NCBI GenBank assembly: GCA_948567375.1
Contig: OX419762.1
Coordinates: 26,738,608-26,802,607, forward strand
From: Lunularia cruciata
Taxonomy: Eukaryota > Streptophyta > Marchantiopsida > Lunulariales > Lunulariaceae
Direction: 5' to 3'
Length of the DNA stretch: 64,000 nucleotides
A program made the position numbers and the translations under genes. Position 1 is the stretch's first letter, and every line of letters starts with the position of its first letter. Below are positions 45,895 through 58,562 of this stretch, one piece after another. The notes beneath the pieces are model-generated. The model was not told the origin of the DNA. It saw only the letters and a program-made list of their open reading frames with translations, and searched no databases.

Positions 45895-46612
45895 TTGTAA
45901 TACTCAGAGGACAAGAGAACCCTTCAAGAGAGATACAAGAGAGAAAACATGAATTTCATGCTCAATCCTCCGATGCCCCAAAGGAGCACCTTCTCTTTAT
46001 TATATAGCAAGGAAGATCCCCTCAAAGGAAGCTCCACCCTTGGATAAGATGCATGGATTGGTCACCTGTCAATGAGTTCCATCCTTGGATTAGTTGTTTG
46101 GATGGGTGACATGTCAATCCTTGTCCTATCTAGTTGGCTAAATGGGTTTGATTGAAGGGAATCTTTAGGGAATATTCTTTTATGAAGCTCAAAATTGCAT
46201 GGGTACCATTGGAAAGCTCTTGATGAGACAAATCATTTGGGGAGATCATTCAATTTTCAAGGCCTAATTCATCCGTTTAGGCCTTTGAAAATGGTTTTAA
46301 AGTTTTTAGGTTATTTTTGGCTTCTTCCTTATTAGTAGAAGTGCTCTTTTGGTGATTCTTCTATCTGATCTACATTCTCCATCATGTGTAACATCCTTCT
46401 AGTTGTCACCACTCCAAGTTTCACCTCTAAATCATATGACTAGTTATTGATTCTAGAGTTTCCAAGCATGTTTCAATTTTGGGCCTATTAGGTGAAGTAT
46501 TCTTTTGGTGATACCTCTAGCTTATCCAATTAGTCCCTCATCTATACCATCCTTACAGATGTTACCAACCAAATTATATCTCTAGATCATCTATCTAGCT
46601 ATTTGTATTACA
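45895..46612 (-). repeat. Element C 3' LTR
   Basis: 718 bases, TGTAATAC...TATTACA on the plus strand. Differs from the other LTR at roughly one base in ten plus small indels. Confidence 0.9.
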
Positions 46613-46632
46613 AACCTCTCTCCTTTCAAGAT
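46613..46632 (-). other. Element C polypurine tract
   Basis: Minus strand CTTGAAAGGAGAGAGGTT abuts the 3' LTR, the normal site for plus-strand priming. Confidence 0.75.
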
Positions 46633-47399
46633 GTAAAGTCCTCATTGCAAAGTTGTTGCTCAAAAGATTTCACCAACAGTGGTGTATGGGTCAAGTTGGC
46701 TGCTGGCTCCCATGTCACCTCATACAAGGAGTACCCTTTCCAATGTACTTGGTATTCCACACGTGGATGGTGAGTACTCCAGATGCACTTCTAGAGAATG
46801 TGTTCAACTTCATACTCCTTTGTGTCATCAACTAGGGTTGGGCAAGGTTGACTTTCTTGGATGGAAGAGAAGTGTGGTGGCCGGGGAGCATGTCTGCATA
46901 ATAAGGAAACATGAAACACCTAAACATGGATCTCCATATGTGGTGGGAGCTTGAGGTGATAGGCCACAGCTCCGATGTGATGCAAGATGGAGAAAGGTCC
47001 AATGAAACAAACTCTAAGCTTATGAGGACAAACTAACTTGAGGTTGGTGGTTGACAGCTAGACTTGATCTCCCACATTGAACTCCATGTGTAAGCGCTGT
47101 GCATCTACATATTTCTTTTGCCCATTTTGGGTGATATATAACCTATGCTTGGTGTGTTCCACCTCCTATTGGATTCTAGAACAAAAGTGTTGACCGCGTC
47201 CACCTTGGTAACCACTAGATAGACCTTCATCAAGCTTGAAGGTGTGAAAGGATGCTCTCCATACATGAGGAAGAATGGTGTGACTTATGTAGAAGCATTC
47301 ATTGAATTGTTGTATGTAAATTCCACCAATGGGAGTAAGGTGCCCCAACTCTCGTGCTCATCCAAAGGAAAGCCCCAAAGCATGTCTTCAATAGTGTAA

Positions 47400-47940
47400 T
47401 TTTCCCTCTTTGTTTGTCCATTAGTCTATGGATGGTAAGTTGTAGACATAGCCAATTTGGTTTTGAAGAACCCAAAGAGTGTTCTCCAAAGCAAACTAGT
47501 GAATTGAGTACCTCTATTTGTGATGAGCACTTGAAACAAGCCATGATGGGAAAAGAGTGCATCTAAGTACAATTGAGTTAGTTGTGGGGCAGTGACATCC
47601 TTGGTAGTAGGACATACATGAATCATTTTGTTGAGTTGATCTACAAAGACTATGATGGAATCAAACCTAAATGTGGTCTTAGGCAATTCACAAACCAGAT
47701 CCATGCTAACTTGTTCCTAACGTTGTGTAGAAGTGGGGAGAGGTTAGAGTAGTCATATGGGAGCTTGATTAGAACCCTTATTTTGTTGACAAAGTAGGTA
47801 GCTCCTAACATATTCCATCACTTGTTGCTCATCTTGGGCCAATAGTAATGGCGTTTGACTACATCCAAGATCTTCTCCATTCTAACATGACCTGCAATGG
47901 CAGAATCATGACATTTGGTAGGATGGTGGTTCTTAGATCC
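47400..47940 (-). pseudogene. Element C integrase
   Basis: Zinc-binding part near 47930-47840 shows CHDSAIAGHVRMEKILDVVK then HYYWPKM. The catalytic core (47704-47426) shows MDLVCELPKTTFRFDSIIVF, VDQLNKMIHVCPTTKD, FSHHGLFQVLITNRGTQFTS. The second acidic residue is in TNRG where DRG is usual, so a catalytic Asp is lost. Stops lie between the two parts. Confidence 0.8.
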
Positions 47941-48059
47941 ATATCATCTGGGATCCACAACCTACTATCACAAAAGGTGAGTCCTTGGGTGTTAGTGATG
48001 CCTTTGGATGATTGAGCACCTACAATTTGTGGATCAATTTTTGTAGCAAATTCAAGGCC

Positions 48060-49050
48060 AAAATCCTAGGCCAAAATTCAAGGTTCATCTTGATTCAAGG
48101 TTCATCACCGCCAAATTGTTTGCCATTGGGATTAAGGTGAATACATCTGCAAGTTGCTTCTTGCCTTCCGCATATCTGATTTTCATGTTGAATTGTAGCC
48201 ATCTTGATTGGACATTTTGAGTCATACCATTTCAGGATTGGTGCATGTACTTATGCGTCTTTCAACTCCTAAAAGGCCAATTCTTGAGCGGTTCCCCATA
48301 TCCACCTCTTCTCCTTGCCCAATAGTGCGGTTGTGCAATCTTGGAGAAGTCCTTGACAAATCAACGATAAAACCGCATCAATCCCAAGAAACTCTTGAGT
48401 TGAGTCTTATCTTCTATAGCACTCCATTTTTTAATGACCTCTATTTTATCTATTAACACTTGGATACCCTCTGCACTTACTTTATGCCCTAATTAGTCTA
48501 CTTCAAATTTGCCAAACTCACACTTTGAGATTTATGCATACAATTGATTTTTTTGCAAAATGTGGAAGACTTCTTGCAAATGTTGTTTTTGCTTTGTAAG
48601 CATCCTATTGTAGACTAAGATGTCATCAAGAAAAATAACAACAGATTTATCCAAGTACAGAAAAAATATATCATTCATCAAACTCATGAAAGAGGCTAGA
48701 GCATTAGTGAGGCCAAACGGCATCACCAAGTACTCAAAGTGACCATACCTCATTCAAAAGGCCATTTTGTATATGTCTTCTTCCGCAATCCTGATTTGGT
48801 TGTAACCTCTCTGCAAATCAGGTTTGGTGAAGTGCCTTGCCCCATTGAATTAATCAAACAAGTCATCCATGCAAGTTAATGGATATTTTTTCTTCACCAT
48901 TTGTTGATTTAGTCCCCGATAGTCAATGTACATGCATATTGTTCCGCCCTTCTTCTTCACAAACAATACAAGAGCCCCATATGGTGATACGCCAGGTTGG
49001 ATAAACCTCTTTTGCAACATATCTTTGATTTGAGCCTTACACTCCTCCAA
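48060..49050 (-). pseudogene. Element C reverse transcriptase and RNase H remnant
   Basis: RT fingers/palm (49050-48850): [38 protein letters not shown]. Palm (48753-48532): [19 protein letters not shown], then [13 protein letters not shown], a FLDD catalytic box. An RNase H end with IRYAEGKKQLADVF lies near 48200-48080, but most of RNase H is missing. Frameshifts and stops disrupt it. Confidence 0.8.
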
Positions 49051-49059
49051 CTATTGAGG

Positions 49060-49700
49060 TCATAGTTGATATGGGGCCTTATTAGGAGGTGTCTTCTTAG
49101 GATGTATCTCAATTATATGATCTACTATCCTTTTTGGTGGTAAACCTGCAGGTAATTCATCCGGAAAGACATCTTGGAACTCATTGACCACATCTTTCAA
49201 TTTCTCAAGAATTTTTCCATTGTGTTGAGCACTCTGGACTTCTCTTAATAAACCCATGAAACATTTATTTGTCTTACCAATAGATGTGGTCTTTATGACA
49301 TACAAAGGTAACTCTTGCCTTTGTGATCTTACTTTAATCCCAAAGATCTTCCATTGACTAGTTTTCACTACTTTCTTTCTCCAATCCACCGTGGGGTTGT
49401 TGTTCTCCATCCATGGCATACCTAAGATTGCATCATAACAAGCTAGTTGAATCACTTACCACTTGATTGCTTCTCAATACCCTCCTATAGAGAGTATTAC
49501 CTTTCTAGGTAATGACTCAATCCTCTTTGTTTGACCATTAGGTAACTCTACTTTGTCCTTCTCATCCTTCTCTAGTTTCATCCCCAACCTTATTGCAACA
49601 AAGTGAGACAAGAAATTCTATGTTTCCCTAGGATCTATCAATACTCTCACCGGATTGCCTTCTAGAACTCCATTTACAACAATTAATTATGCATTTATCT
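49060..49700 (-). pseudogene. Element C protease and RT linker
   Basis: YDAILGMPWMENNNPTVDW (49455 side) is the end of a gypsy aspartic protease. VNEFQDVFPDELPAGLPPKR then VDHIIEIHPKKTPPNKAPY is the classic protease-RT linker of plant gypsy elements. The part holding the active-site D-S/T-G lies to the right of 49455 behind stops. Confidence 0.75.
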
Positions 49701-49869
49701 TCCTCCTTCTTTGCACACTTGTCTTCTTCCTTCTCCAGCTTTCACTCTTCTTCACCAAGCCAATAAGGTCACGAGGTACATTTATTGGCAATTTTTGTTT
49801 TCCAATGCGGTTTCCATGTCTTCCTCTTCAATTTCTCTCTCTATTTAATTTAGAGGTTGCTTGTATGGA

Positions 49870-50910
49870 GGCCGAGGACCTCTAAGATGATGAGCATGAC
49901 AATTGATGGCTATTTGCCCAATTCTGCCACAATTGTAACATCGTCATTGTTCTACTTGAGCCTCTTCTCTCCATGAGACTCCTTCTCTCCTTTCTTTGAC
50001 TTATCCCCATTCTCCTTGGAGAGGTCTTGCTCCTCTATCTCAAAACCAAATGTTGCCCAATTCCATAGGTATTGGACCACCAAAATGATGTGTCTTGGCC
50101 TGAGAGTTTTGCATCGGTGTTATTGCTTCACCTCCTCCAAGCACCCTTGCTATTCTTTGGGCTTAGGCAATGGTTTCAAAAACAATATAAGGATTTTTCA
50201 CCATTACCTCTTGGCAAATCCACTCTTTTAATCTTCTCTTGAAATTTTCAAGAGCTTTGGCTGGACTCATATTGGTTATTGCAACCTATAGATCTAGAAA
50301 TGCCTCCACCATATTCTTGTATGCTATTCTTTTGCTTCAACCCCCAAAAGTTTGGTTTGGGCCATTTTCACGGAATCCACAAATTGGAAATTCTTGAGCA
50401 ACCTTTCTTGCATGATTGTCTTGACTGACTGCATGATTGTGACCTCTCTTCCTTCTACCTGTAATGATTGTTCCCAAGTGGCATACCATGTGAGTGCCTT
50501 ATCAATCAAGTACCCACACGTAAACACACCTACCAAATGATCAGTGATCTCCATTGTGAACAAAAAAACATATCAATTTATTCTTGAAATCCAATTTTCC
50601 ACTACTCCCATGGAATGTTATCCCTTGTGAGGCTCAATGTTGCATATCTTTTTCATTTTAAGTATCAATGTGGCTTGGTTGTTGATTGGAATTGGTGTTT
50701 TGGCATGCATAACCCTCCAAGTACTTTGATTGTTGGGGCTGGTTGTTGAGACAACTCCACTTCTTGCATTACTTGATCCTTCTTGACAGCTTATACTTGA
50801 TTTTTCAATTCCTCCATGGTCAACTTGATTTCTCAGAACTCGTTTTACATCCTTTGCATTCCTTGCATCAACTCTTGCAAGTGCGGATTCATAATTCCTA
50901 CACACAATCG
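49870..50910 (-). pseudogene. Element C gag with zinc knuckle
   Basis: Capsid part (50563-50324): YLIDKALTWYATWEQSLQ and ERLLKNFQFVDSVKMAQTKL. The knuckle near 49945-49900 reads CYNCGRIGQIAINC, a CCHC motif whose histidine is replaced by glutamine. N-terminal part near 50905-50618. Several frames; not functional. Confidence 0.65.
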
Positions 50911-51489
50911 ACGTTCACTTGCTACCTCCTACTTCAATAGAGGGTAAGAATGATCACTTGGGAGTGTGCCAAACTATAGGGACTACCATTGGGACCTCAG
51001 AGGCCATCACTCATTGATAATATTCCTCACCAAAATTGCAGACTACAAACTCCCTAAACATCATTTTTGGTCTAACTACATAACATATTTCTACTTGCAT
51101 GTTGAAAGGGTGCGGATTTGGTACATTCAGATCCATATCATCATAATAGAATGTAGATTGTCAAATCCCACTCTCTATTGCATACCACCATGGGTAGAAT
51201 CACCGAGCTTGGTGAATTCATCACTTTGTCCATGAATTTTGCTCCAAAGTGATAAATTAGCAATACTCTCATTTGCTCACATTGGATGTACATAATCTTG
51301 ATGTCGAATGGATTCAAGAATAGGAGGCTAGGTGTAGAAAATTGTCCTCCCGGTACATCCATTCCATCTGCTCTCTAAAGGCCTTCCCAAGTCTAGCAAT
51401 TGCACTATGTTCTCAACCTCAAATTACTCAATTTCAATAGCTTGAGTTCTTCCAAGAGGGGTGATCCACTCTCTTGGATTAAAACACTT

Positions 51490-51501
51490 GCTTTGATACC
51501 A
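51490..51501 (-). other. Element C primer-binding site (tRNA-iMet type)
   Basis: Minus strand TGGTATCAAAGC starts one base after the 5' LTR. Identical to the site of element E. Confidence 0.85.
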
Positions 51502-51502
51502 T

Positions 51503-52208
51503 TGTAATACCCCAAGAACAAGAGAAATACAAGAGAGAAAACATAGATTTCACGCTCAATCCTTTGATGCCCCAAAGGAGCATCTTCTCTTTATTATATA
51601 GCAAAGAGGATCTCCTTAAAGGAAGCTCCACCCTTGGATCAGATACATGGATTGGTGACCTATCAGCAAGCTCCATCCTTGGATTAGTTGTTTGGATGGG
51701 TGAAATGTCAATCCTTCTCCTATCTAGTTGGTCAAATGGGTTTGACCAAAAGGAAAATTTGAGAGAATCTTCTTGTAGGAAGCTCAAAATTGCATGGGTA
51801 AGGTACCATTAGGAAGCTCTTGATGAGACAAATCATGGATAGGAGGCATTCCATTTTCAAGGCCTAATTCATTGGTTTAGGCCTCCAAAAATGGCTTTAA
51901 AGTTTTCATGTTATTTTAAGCTTTTGCCCTATTGGTAGAAGTGATCTTTTGGTGATGCCTCTATCTGATCTACATTCTCCATCATGTGTAACATTCCAAA
52001 TGTCACCATCCCAAGTTTCACCTCTAGATCATATACCTAACTATTTATTCTAAAATTTCCAAGCATGTTTTGATTTTTGGCTTCTTAAAAATACTCTTTT
52101 GGTGATACCTCTAGCTTATCTACCTAATCCCTCATGTATAACATCCTTATAGATGTTACCAAACCAAATTTCATTTCTAGATTATCTATCTAGCTATTGG
52201 TATTTACA
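51503..52208 (-). repeat. Element C 5' LTR
   Basis: 706 bases, direct copy of 45895-46612. Confidence 0.9.
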
Positions 52209-54779
52209 GATGCAGCTAGATGACATTTGGAGCTTGCAGCCAAAGCAAAGAGAGTCTTTTGTACTAAGGTTGGGGACTCTAGTGGTTGGAGGCATGACAT
52301 TACTACTCCTAAGACCTTGTTGTAGCAGCCAATCAATGCATCTTCCACTCCTACATCAGGTATAGAGGATACTTGGGAGCCAAACATTGGACCCAAGCTT
52401 ACAAGAGGACAAAGGAGGAGAGATTCTTGAGGAGCTACACAAGTTATTTTGCCTTCACTATGAAGGATTTGGGTGCTGTGAAAGGACTTGCATGTCCAAT
52501 AGAACTATGAGCTATTTAGAAATGTTTTCAAGTAGAATAAAATGGCATGTTCTATATTTCAAGGTCCTATGATCAAGACTAGGGGGAGATGCTTGGTACA
52601 ATCCAATTAATTTCTTTGAAGTCACTGTGTATGGTTTGTAGGACCATGTGCATGCTATGCCCAAGTTGCCAGCCATGGAAAGCTCTTGTCAATACTATGA
52701 CCACTAAATAAAAACATTAAACTAAAAGCCCAAAGAAAATGAGCACCCAAAAACAAAAGACCATATGTATATAAGGAAGAACCATAAGATTGAATTACTT
52801 GAGAAGCTTGTGCACATAAAAAGTCAAGTGAATTCACCTTGTGTCCTTGAACCAATAGCCATCTTTTGGCTAACCTAGCCTCCTCCATCTCTTGGGACCA
52901 ACAAGGGGTATCAATATTTGAATATTATATGAACAATATATTTATATGAATATTTGCCTATTGTCCATTGACTACACCTTTTGGCCTAATCTTAGGCCTA
53001 CACTCACCTTTCATTGACAAACCCTTAAGTTTTACATCCTAAAGTTAGAGAAGTTGTTATAAATCATGTTGATCCTCTTCATGGTGGTGGAGAAGGAAGA
53101 GCACCCATTGGTAGGAAAAAACCAATAACTCCTTGGAGTCATCATGCACTTTTGAGTTCTATGGTGGTAACCTTGATGAGGTTAGCTTTAGTGATCTTGC
53201 AATAGTAAAAAACATGCAATATTATCACCAACTTGAAGAATGGTTCCAATATTTAAAATTTTAACTTCTTGATTGTATTTTCAATTTTTTTATAGATAAT
53301 ATTGTGCATCCATAGATGAAAGAAAAGGTAAAGCTTCAACAAGGAGATGGGAAACTTGGATTGGTAGTTGCACTAGAAATCAATGAAGGTACATGTCTCT
53401 AAGTTGCAAACCTTTCATTTTCAAGCTAAGTTGAGAACAAAAGTACAAAGAGATGCACCTCCTCCAACATAAATTGGTAGGATGAAACTAAGTGGAGGTC
53501 TAAACCAAATAATATTGAAAAACCAACTAATTCAGCGGATGAGCTGTGGTTAGGGGTGAAATGCCACTTGAACCCAGAGCTAGCTGGTTCTTCCTAAAAT
53601 GCATTAAGGTGCAGTAATTGACTGGACTATTTAGGGGTAAAGCATTTTTTTGGTGCATGTTGCAAGAGCGGTGCCAAATTGAGGCAAACTATGAATACTA
53701 GATAGAACTCCTTATTAATCTTGGTAATCTTTGAGGTTTTCTTTAAAGCACAAAAATTAGTATTCACATTGCTTCAAATCACACCATCTCTATAATAGGT
53801 AAATACTTCTTTTTCTCTCAGAGTTGGTGGAATTATTTTTAATAGAATATCAACAACAATTGTAAACAAAGCATATGTCAAATCATCTTCCATCCCAAGA
53901 GATAGATAACTTATGTTTATTTTTCATTCACTTCATATTAAATTGAAGCTCACTTCTCCTACTCATCTTGACCTTGGGATCTCAAATATAGAATCTGCCA
54001 TATTATTCTACTTGAAAACCTTTCTAAACACTTCAACCACAATACAATGTTTGGTTTGTAGCTTCAAATAGATATGTTGAGTATACTATTGAGTGAAATT
54101 AAAAAGAGGTCACAAGAAGTCCTTCATGACTTTGATATATATTTTGATTGATGAAGTTGCTGACCTGTAGAGTCATTCAGCCGAGGCCAAGCAAAGCATG
54201 CAAAAAAAATTCATTTGCTTATTTTAATTTATCTTGGTGCAATTGGGCTTTCTTAGACTAGAGGCAGTCAACCATCACCATGATCTTCTCCATTGTCCTC
54301 TCCAAGGTGCTTATTCATCAAGAAAATTCAACAATGTTACAATTTTAACAACCTGCTAAGTAAACTAATTCTCCTAAAAGACTTATATACATAGCAACTT
54401 GCTAGATGCACACAATTGACAACTTTAAGGTTTTTCCTCTCTAGAGCTTTGCACTTTGTTTGCTTTGCAAACAAAAGTTGTATCATAATATAGATTTTTT
54501 GAGCTTTTTCCCCTCTCTCCCCACTCCCACATAAAGCATTAGCTTTCCAAGAGGCACATTAAGTTGACTAGTGATACACACATTTTAGATGTCTTTATAG
54601 ATATAGTGACATGGAGAGAGCATTGATTCAAAGCTGGAGTAGAGACCTTTTGAGGCTAGTTTGGTAGAGATTTCACATGGAGAGTATATTTCAATTATAG
54701 TGATTCTAGCAAAGAAGCATATGCATGGCAATTGCATAAATATGGGATGTGTAGAAATTACCATTATATCAATGATAGA
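52209..54779 (+). other. Interior of element B right of element C, no clear coding
   Basis: Continuation of the plus-strand element B host sequence, heavily decayed. A short purine tract CTAGGGGGAGATGC near 52578 resembles a copia-type polypurine tract, but no copia domain was seen. A segment at 54268-54305 also occurs at 25481-25518. Confidence 0.4.
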
Positions 54780-57013
54780 CTAGGGCCAATTGGTATGCCA
54801 TGCTTACACCAAAGGAGATCTTTGATACAACTGGGCATGCAAAGGTCTTTAGTACTTTGGATCTTCAAGCAAGATATTATAAAGTGCTGATTAGGGAGGA
54901 GAACAAGTCCAAGATAGCATTTTGGGCTATTGATCCTTATGGCAACAACGTATTGTATAATTGGAAATTCTTATTATTTAGGTTAGAGAACACTTGTCAA
55001 ATTCTGGAGTGTTATAGACAAGATCTTAGTAGGTTTAGATTTTGCTCGGTGCTATATTGATTATATTTTGGTCTATTGCACTATTGTGGAGGATCATGAG
55101 AGAAATTTATTGGAGGTTGAGATCTCATGGACTCAAATCACATCTTGAGAAGTGTAGATTCTTCTACACACAAGTTGAGTATTTGGGTCACACTATCTAT
55201 CTTGGAAGACTTGTTGTTCAATAGATCAAAGTGGAGGCTATTGCTTGTATTCCTTGGCCTATGGATGTGACAAAAGTGTGAGCATTCCTTGGGTGAGCAA
55301 ACTTCTATTGTCCATATATTAGAGGATATAGTGTCATTTCCAAGACCCTGACAAAGCTGACCAAGCTTACACAAGAGTAGTGTTGGGGAGATGAGCAAGA
55401 GAGAGCTTTATAGAGCTCAATAAGAAGTTGACATCTTCTCCTATTCTTAGGATACCAATTAGAGGACAACCATTCTAGGTTCATATAGATTAGAGTGCAT
55501 TAGGGCTTGGAGTAGTGCTCATCCACCAAGGTGATGAGGAGATGGAATTTATGATGGTCTATGCTAGTTGCTCCAATAATTCAGCATAGGTGAAGTATAG
55601 TTTATATGAGGGAGAGTGCTTAGTGGCAATATGGGTAGTAACATATTTTTTATATTACTTGTATGGTAATATCAATGATGAGAGTGAAGGGGTCCCATCC
55701 CTCTCATCATTGACCATCAACCACTAAAGTGATTGATAGAATCCAACAAGCTTTCAAGGAAGCTTGCATGATGGCTCTAATTTTATAAAAATAAGATCTC
55801 ACAATTATTCACAAACCTAGAGTAGTGAACTGTGATGCAAATAAGTTGAGTAGAAACTCATGTCCCAAGCAACAAGATCAGATTGGAGCATGTTGGCATG
55901 GTGAGATAGATCAGGAGATGGTGCAAAGTTAGCATGCATCTACCTTTTTATGTATATTTTTAAGGCCTTAGTGGTATCTCTTGCATCACATACATCAAGA
56001 ATTGTTGAGGTCACAAATCCAAAAGGTGGAGATATTGGTACAAGTCAGCAAGGCATTCATGATGATATCTTAGTAATGGATTACTTTTTCATTAGTGTTG
56101 TAGGTAGCACAATTGGTGCTAAGGAGAGAGATTGTGTCCTTTAGCAACCAATGCAGTTTAGATTTGAAGGCATACACCATCTTTGTGTATGCAAGGATGG
56201 TAAAGTGTGAGTAGAACTACTTCCATCTTAGAGACTACAGTTAGTACATCATGCTCATCAAGAGCTTGGACATTTTGCAGTAAAGAGTAAATAGAGCTTA
56301 CTCCAAAGTCATTGTTGGTGGTGTGGTATGCAGACCAATGTACAACAATTTTTTGCAAGATGTATGGTTTGTGATTGAGTTAGAGCATTATCTAATGTTA
56401 TTATGCCATAGTTACACCCATTATCTATCATGGGATTGGGTACTATTGGACTTTGGACTTTGCTAAACCTTTATCATTGATTTTGAGATAACATTGATAT
56501 GTTTTGGTTATGGTGGAGCACTTCTACAAGTAGATTGAGTTGGTGGTACTTCTTTACAAGTCTAGTGAAAGGATGGCTTACTTGTTCTTCGATCAGTTTC
56601 TTATTAATTTTGGTGCACAAATTGAGGTTTTAATTGATCAAGGTATAGAGTTCTTGGGGAAGTTTTATGTCTTGTGTGACAAGGCCTTGATTGATCATTG
56701 TACTACCTCCCAAGAGCACCCTAAGGTAGATGGATTAGCAAAGAGAGTGGTTCAGATGGTGAAGAGAGGATTGCATAAGTATGGTTTGTAGAGAAGCCAC
56801 TTGGGAGATTGGGATCTCCAATTACTTTGGTTGGCCATGGGCTATTGGTTTAGCCGGAAAGTCTTCTTAGCATCTTTCTCTCCTTATTTTCTACTCTATG
56901 AACAAGATCCAGATTTACTTGTAGTCATTTGTTGTAATGCTACTATAGTTTTGGACTTGGATGATCCAAATGTATGGGTGAGCATATGTTCTCAATGGGC
57001 AAAGAACTTTTAG
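54780..57013 (+). pseudogene. Element B pol remnant: RT, RNase H, integrase
   Basis: RT: TPKEIFDTTGHAKVFSTLDL then QARYYKVLIREENKSKIAFW near 54800-54930; a YIDYILVY box (usual YIDD changed) near 55055; HLEKCRFFYTQVEYLGHTIY near 55140-55200. Integrase: LINFGAQIEVLIDQGIEFLG and HPKVDGLAKRVVQMVKRGL near 56600-56790, where one catalytic Asp is visible in IDQG. Frames change repeatedly. The element is long dead. Confidence 0.7.
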
Positions 57014-57658
57014 AGAGTGATGCCAATGGCCTTTGAGAACTTAGTGATTGCTCCACATAGGCATAATTTATACTAATTTACTATTTGAAGAGGAGGTTAT
57101 AGACCCTTGATCTATCAATTTCATCCAGGTGATTATGTATATCTATAGTAAACTACACTATGACACTTGATGTTACTATAGGTTGCTCTATCTTGAGAGT
57201 GCATAGGTTTTACCTTCTAGGATCCTCATGTTGGAAGGACATGATGGTGTTGTTTAGAAGGATCATGTGCACAATTGTGTGCCATACCACCTCCCAACAT
57301 TGATGGAACTATGGACCCAAGCTTGGCACTTGTACCTATAGGCTCGAGGTGTATGTTATGTGGTTCTTCTGGTGGGGTTGCTACTTTGTTGGTGTGTGAT
57401 AACTATTTGAGAGGATGACATATGGCATTTTTGGATCCTCCTCTCATGGTGGTTCCTCAAAGATAGTGGTTATTTCATAGATGTACTTGACTTATAGCTA
57501 GTTCACCTTTTATGTGATATGGATTGCAAAACTGCAACTAACAATGGGCTTTGATAGCACCCGGTCTCTTGATCTTGGCCAACATCAGGCATATCACATA
57601 TTTAGAGTAGATTACTATCTGGAGTTAGAATGACCTAACCATCAGCTAGGGAGGTGAT

Positions 57659-58213
57659 TGTGGCACTTTAGAATTCATATATGACTTATGTGAGAGTTAT
57701 GTTTCTATAATGTATGATGTTGAAAATAATGTATGTTGTGTAACAATGTGTTTACACACAATATGTGTCACAATATTTGTTTTTTTGAAACTAATTTGCT
57801 TGGATGTTGGAGTGGTAGTGTTGGTAGTCATAGTTATTTTGGAAGTTGCTCATGGACTACTTGATGATGGCCATATTTCATGTTAGGGCTATTGATCACA
57901 TGGTGAGACCCACCATCATTTGCACTATTTGCACCATCAAATGTGCAATCAATGGCTCTATTAGAGTTGGAGATCTAGGTCAAGTAGAGGAGTATACTTT
58001 CAAGTGTAGCTCCTTGAAGCTCACTTTTATGATATTGAGCTTCAAGTTTTTGGTCATGGTGGACAGAAACCAGCAAGCGTCACTTGGAAACTCTTAGCTA
58101 GAGTAGGTCTAGCTTGATTTTAATCAATGCCTAGTTGTTGGCCAAGTGTTGAGTGGAGGATTGAGTTAAGATCTAATTTGAGTGTGATTTGAGTGGAAGA
58201 GTGAACTGATTAT
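57659..58213 (+). repeat. Element B 3' LTR
   Basis: Begins TGTGGCAC after a purine tract. Its last ~450 bases align with 39390-39852. Confidence 0.75.
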
Positions 58214-58322
58214 TGTGGCACTTTAAAGTTCATGTATAACTTACATGCGAGTTGTGCTTCTATATTTTATGATATTGATAGCTATGTACTTTGTGTAGCA
58301 ATGTATATGTGCATAACAACTA
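58214..58322 (+). repeat. Second LTR start fused to element B 3' LTR
   Basis: TGTGGCACTTTA begins again at 58214 and about 100 bases match 57659-57760 with many changes, then similarity stops. This supplies the LTR portion missing from the left copy. Confidence 0.65.
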
Positions 58323-58469
58323 ATTGGACAAGTGGAGAAAAAAATAGAACAAACTAGAGTGCTTGAGTTACCATCTTTTGCACTACTTGGACTAGTGGTA
58401 AACAATGAGTTGGAACTAGTTGAGTTACTATCATGTGCACTAGCTTGATGAGTGGAAAAAATTTAGTGG

Positions 58470-58562
58470 AACCAATATCATACAAAACCATATCACACAA
58501 GACCATATCATACAAAACCATATCACACAAGACCATATCATACAAAACCATATGATACAAAC
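58470..58562. repeat. 30-bp minisatellite, about three copies
   Basis: The unit ACCATATCATACAAAACCAT followed by ATCACACAAG repeats nearly exactly, itself two half-units of 15 bases. Confidence 0.9.

Larger units (their letters stand above)
45895..52208 (-). mobile_element. Element C: Ty3/gypsy LTR retrotransposon inserted in element B
   Basis: Complete architecture on the minus strand: 5' LTR (51503-52208), initiator-Met type PBS (51490-51501), gag with zinc knuckle, protease, RT, remnant RNase H, integrase, purine tract and 3' LTR (45895-46612). The LTRs start TGTA and end ACA and are about 710 bases. The flanks GATGT (45890-45894) and GATGC (52209-52213) fit a 5-base target duplication with one change. 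Coding parts carry stops, so it is probably inactive. The protease/RT linker FPDELPAGLPPKR is typical of plant chromovirus-like gypsy elements. Confidence 0.9.
39390..58322 (+). mobile_element. Element B: old Ty3/gypsy retrotransposon, plus strand, split by element C
   Basis: Long similar blocks at 39390-39852 and 57765-58213 are parts of direct LTRs. The 3' LTR starts TGTGGCAC at 57659 after a purine tract (AGGGAGGTGA). Gag remnants lie at about 41690-42640 and pol remnants at 54780-57010, all on the plus strand and full of stops. Element C is inserted at 45895. The 5' LTR lacks its first ~100 bases. A second LTR start directly follows the 3' LTR. Confidence 0.7.

Noticed and set aside
52560-52600. 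Copia element end, based on a CTAGGGGGAGATGC tract
   Set aside because: No copia integrase or RT was found nearby and no LTR pair could be drawn.
57846-58097. 83-codon frame as a gene
   Set aside because: It lies inside the element B 3' LTR and corresponds to the minus-oriented frame at 39470-39718 in the other LTR; no coding conservation.
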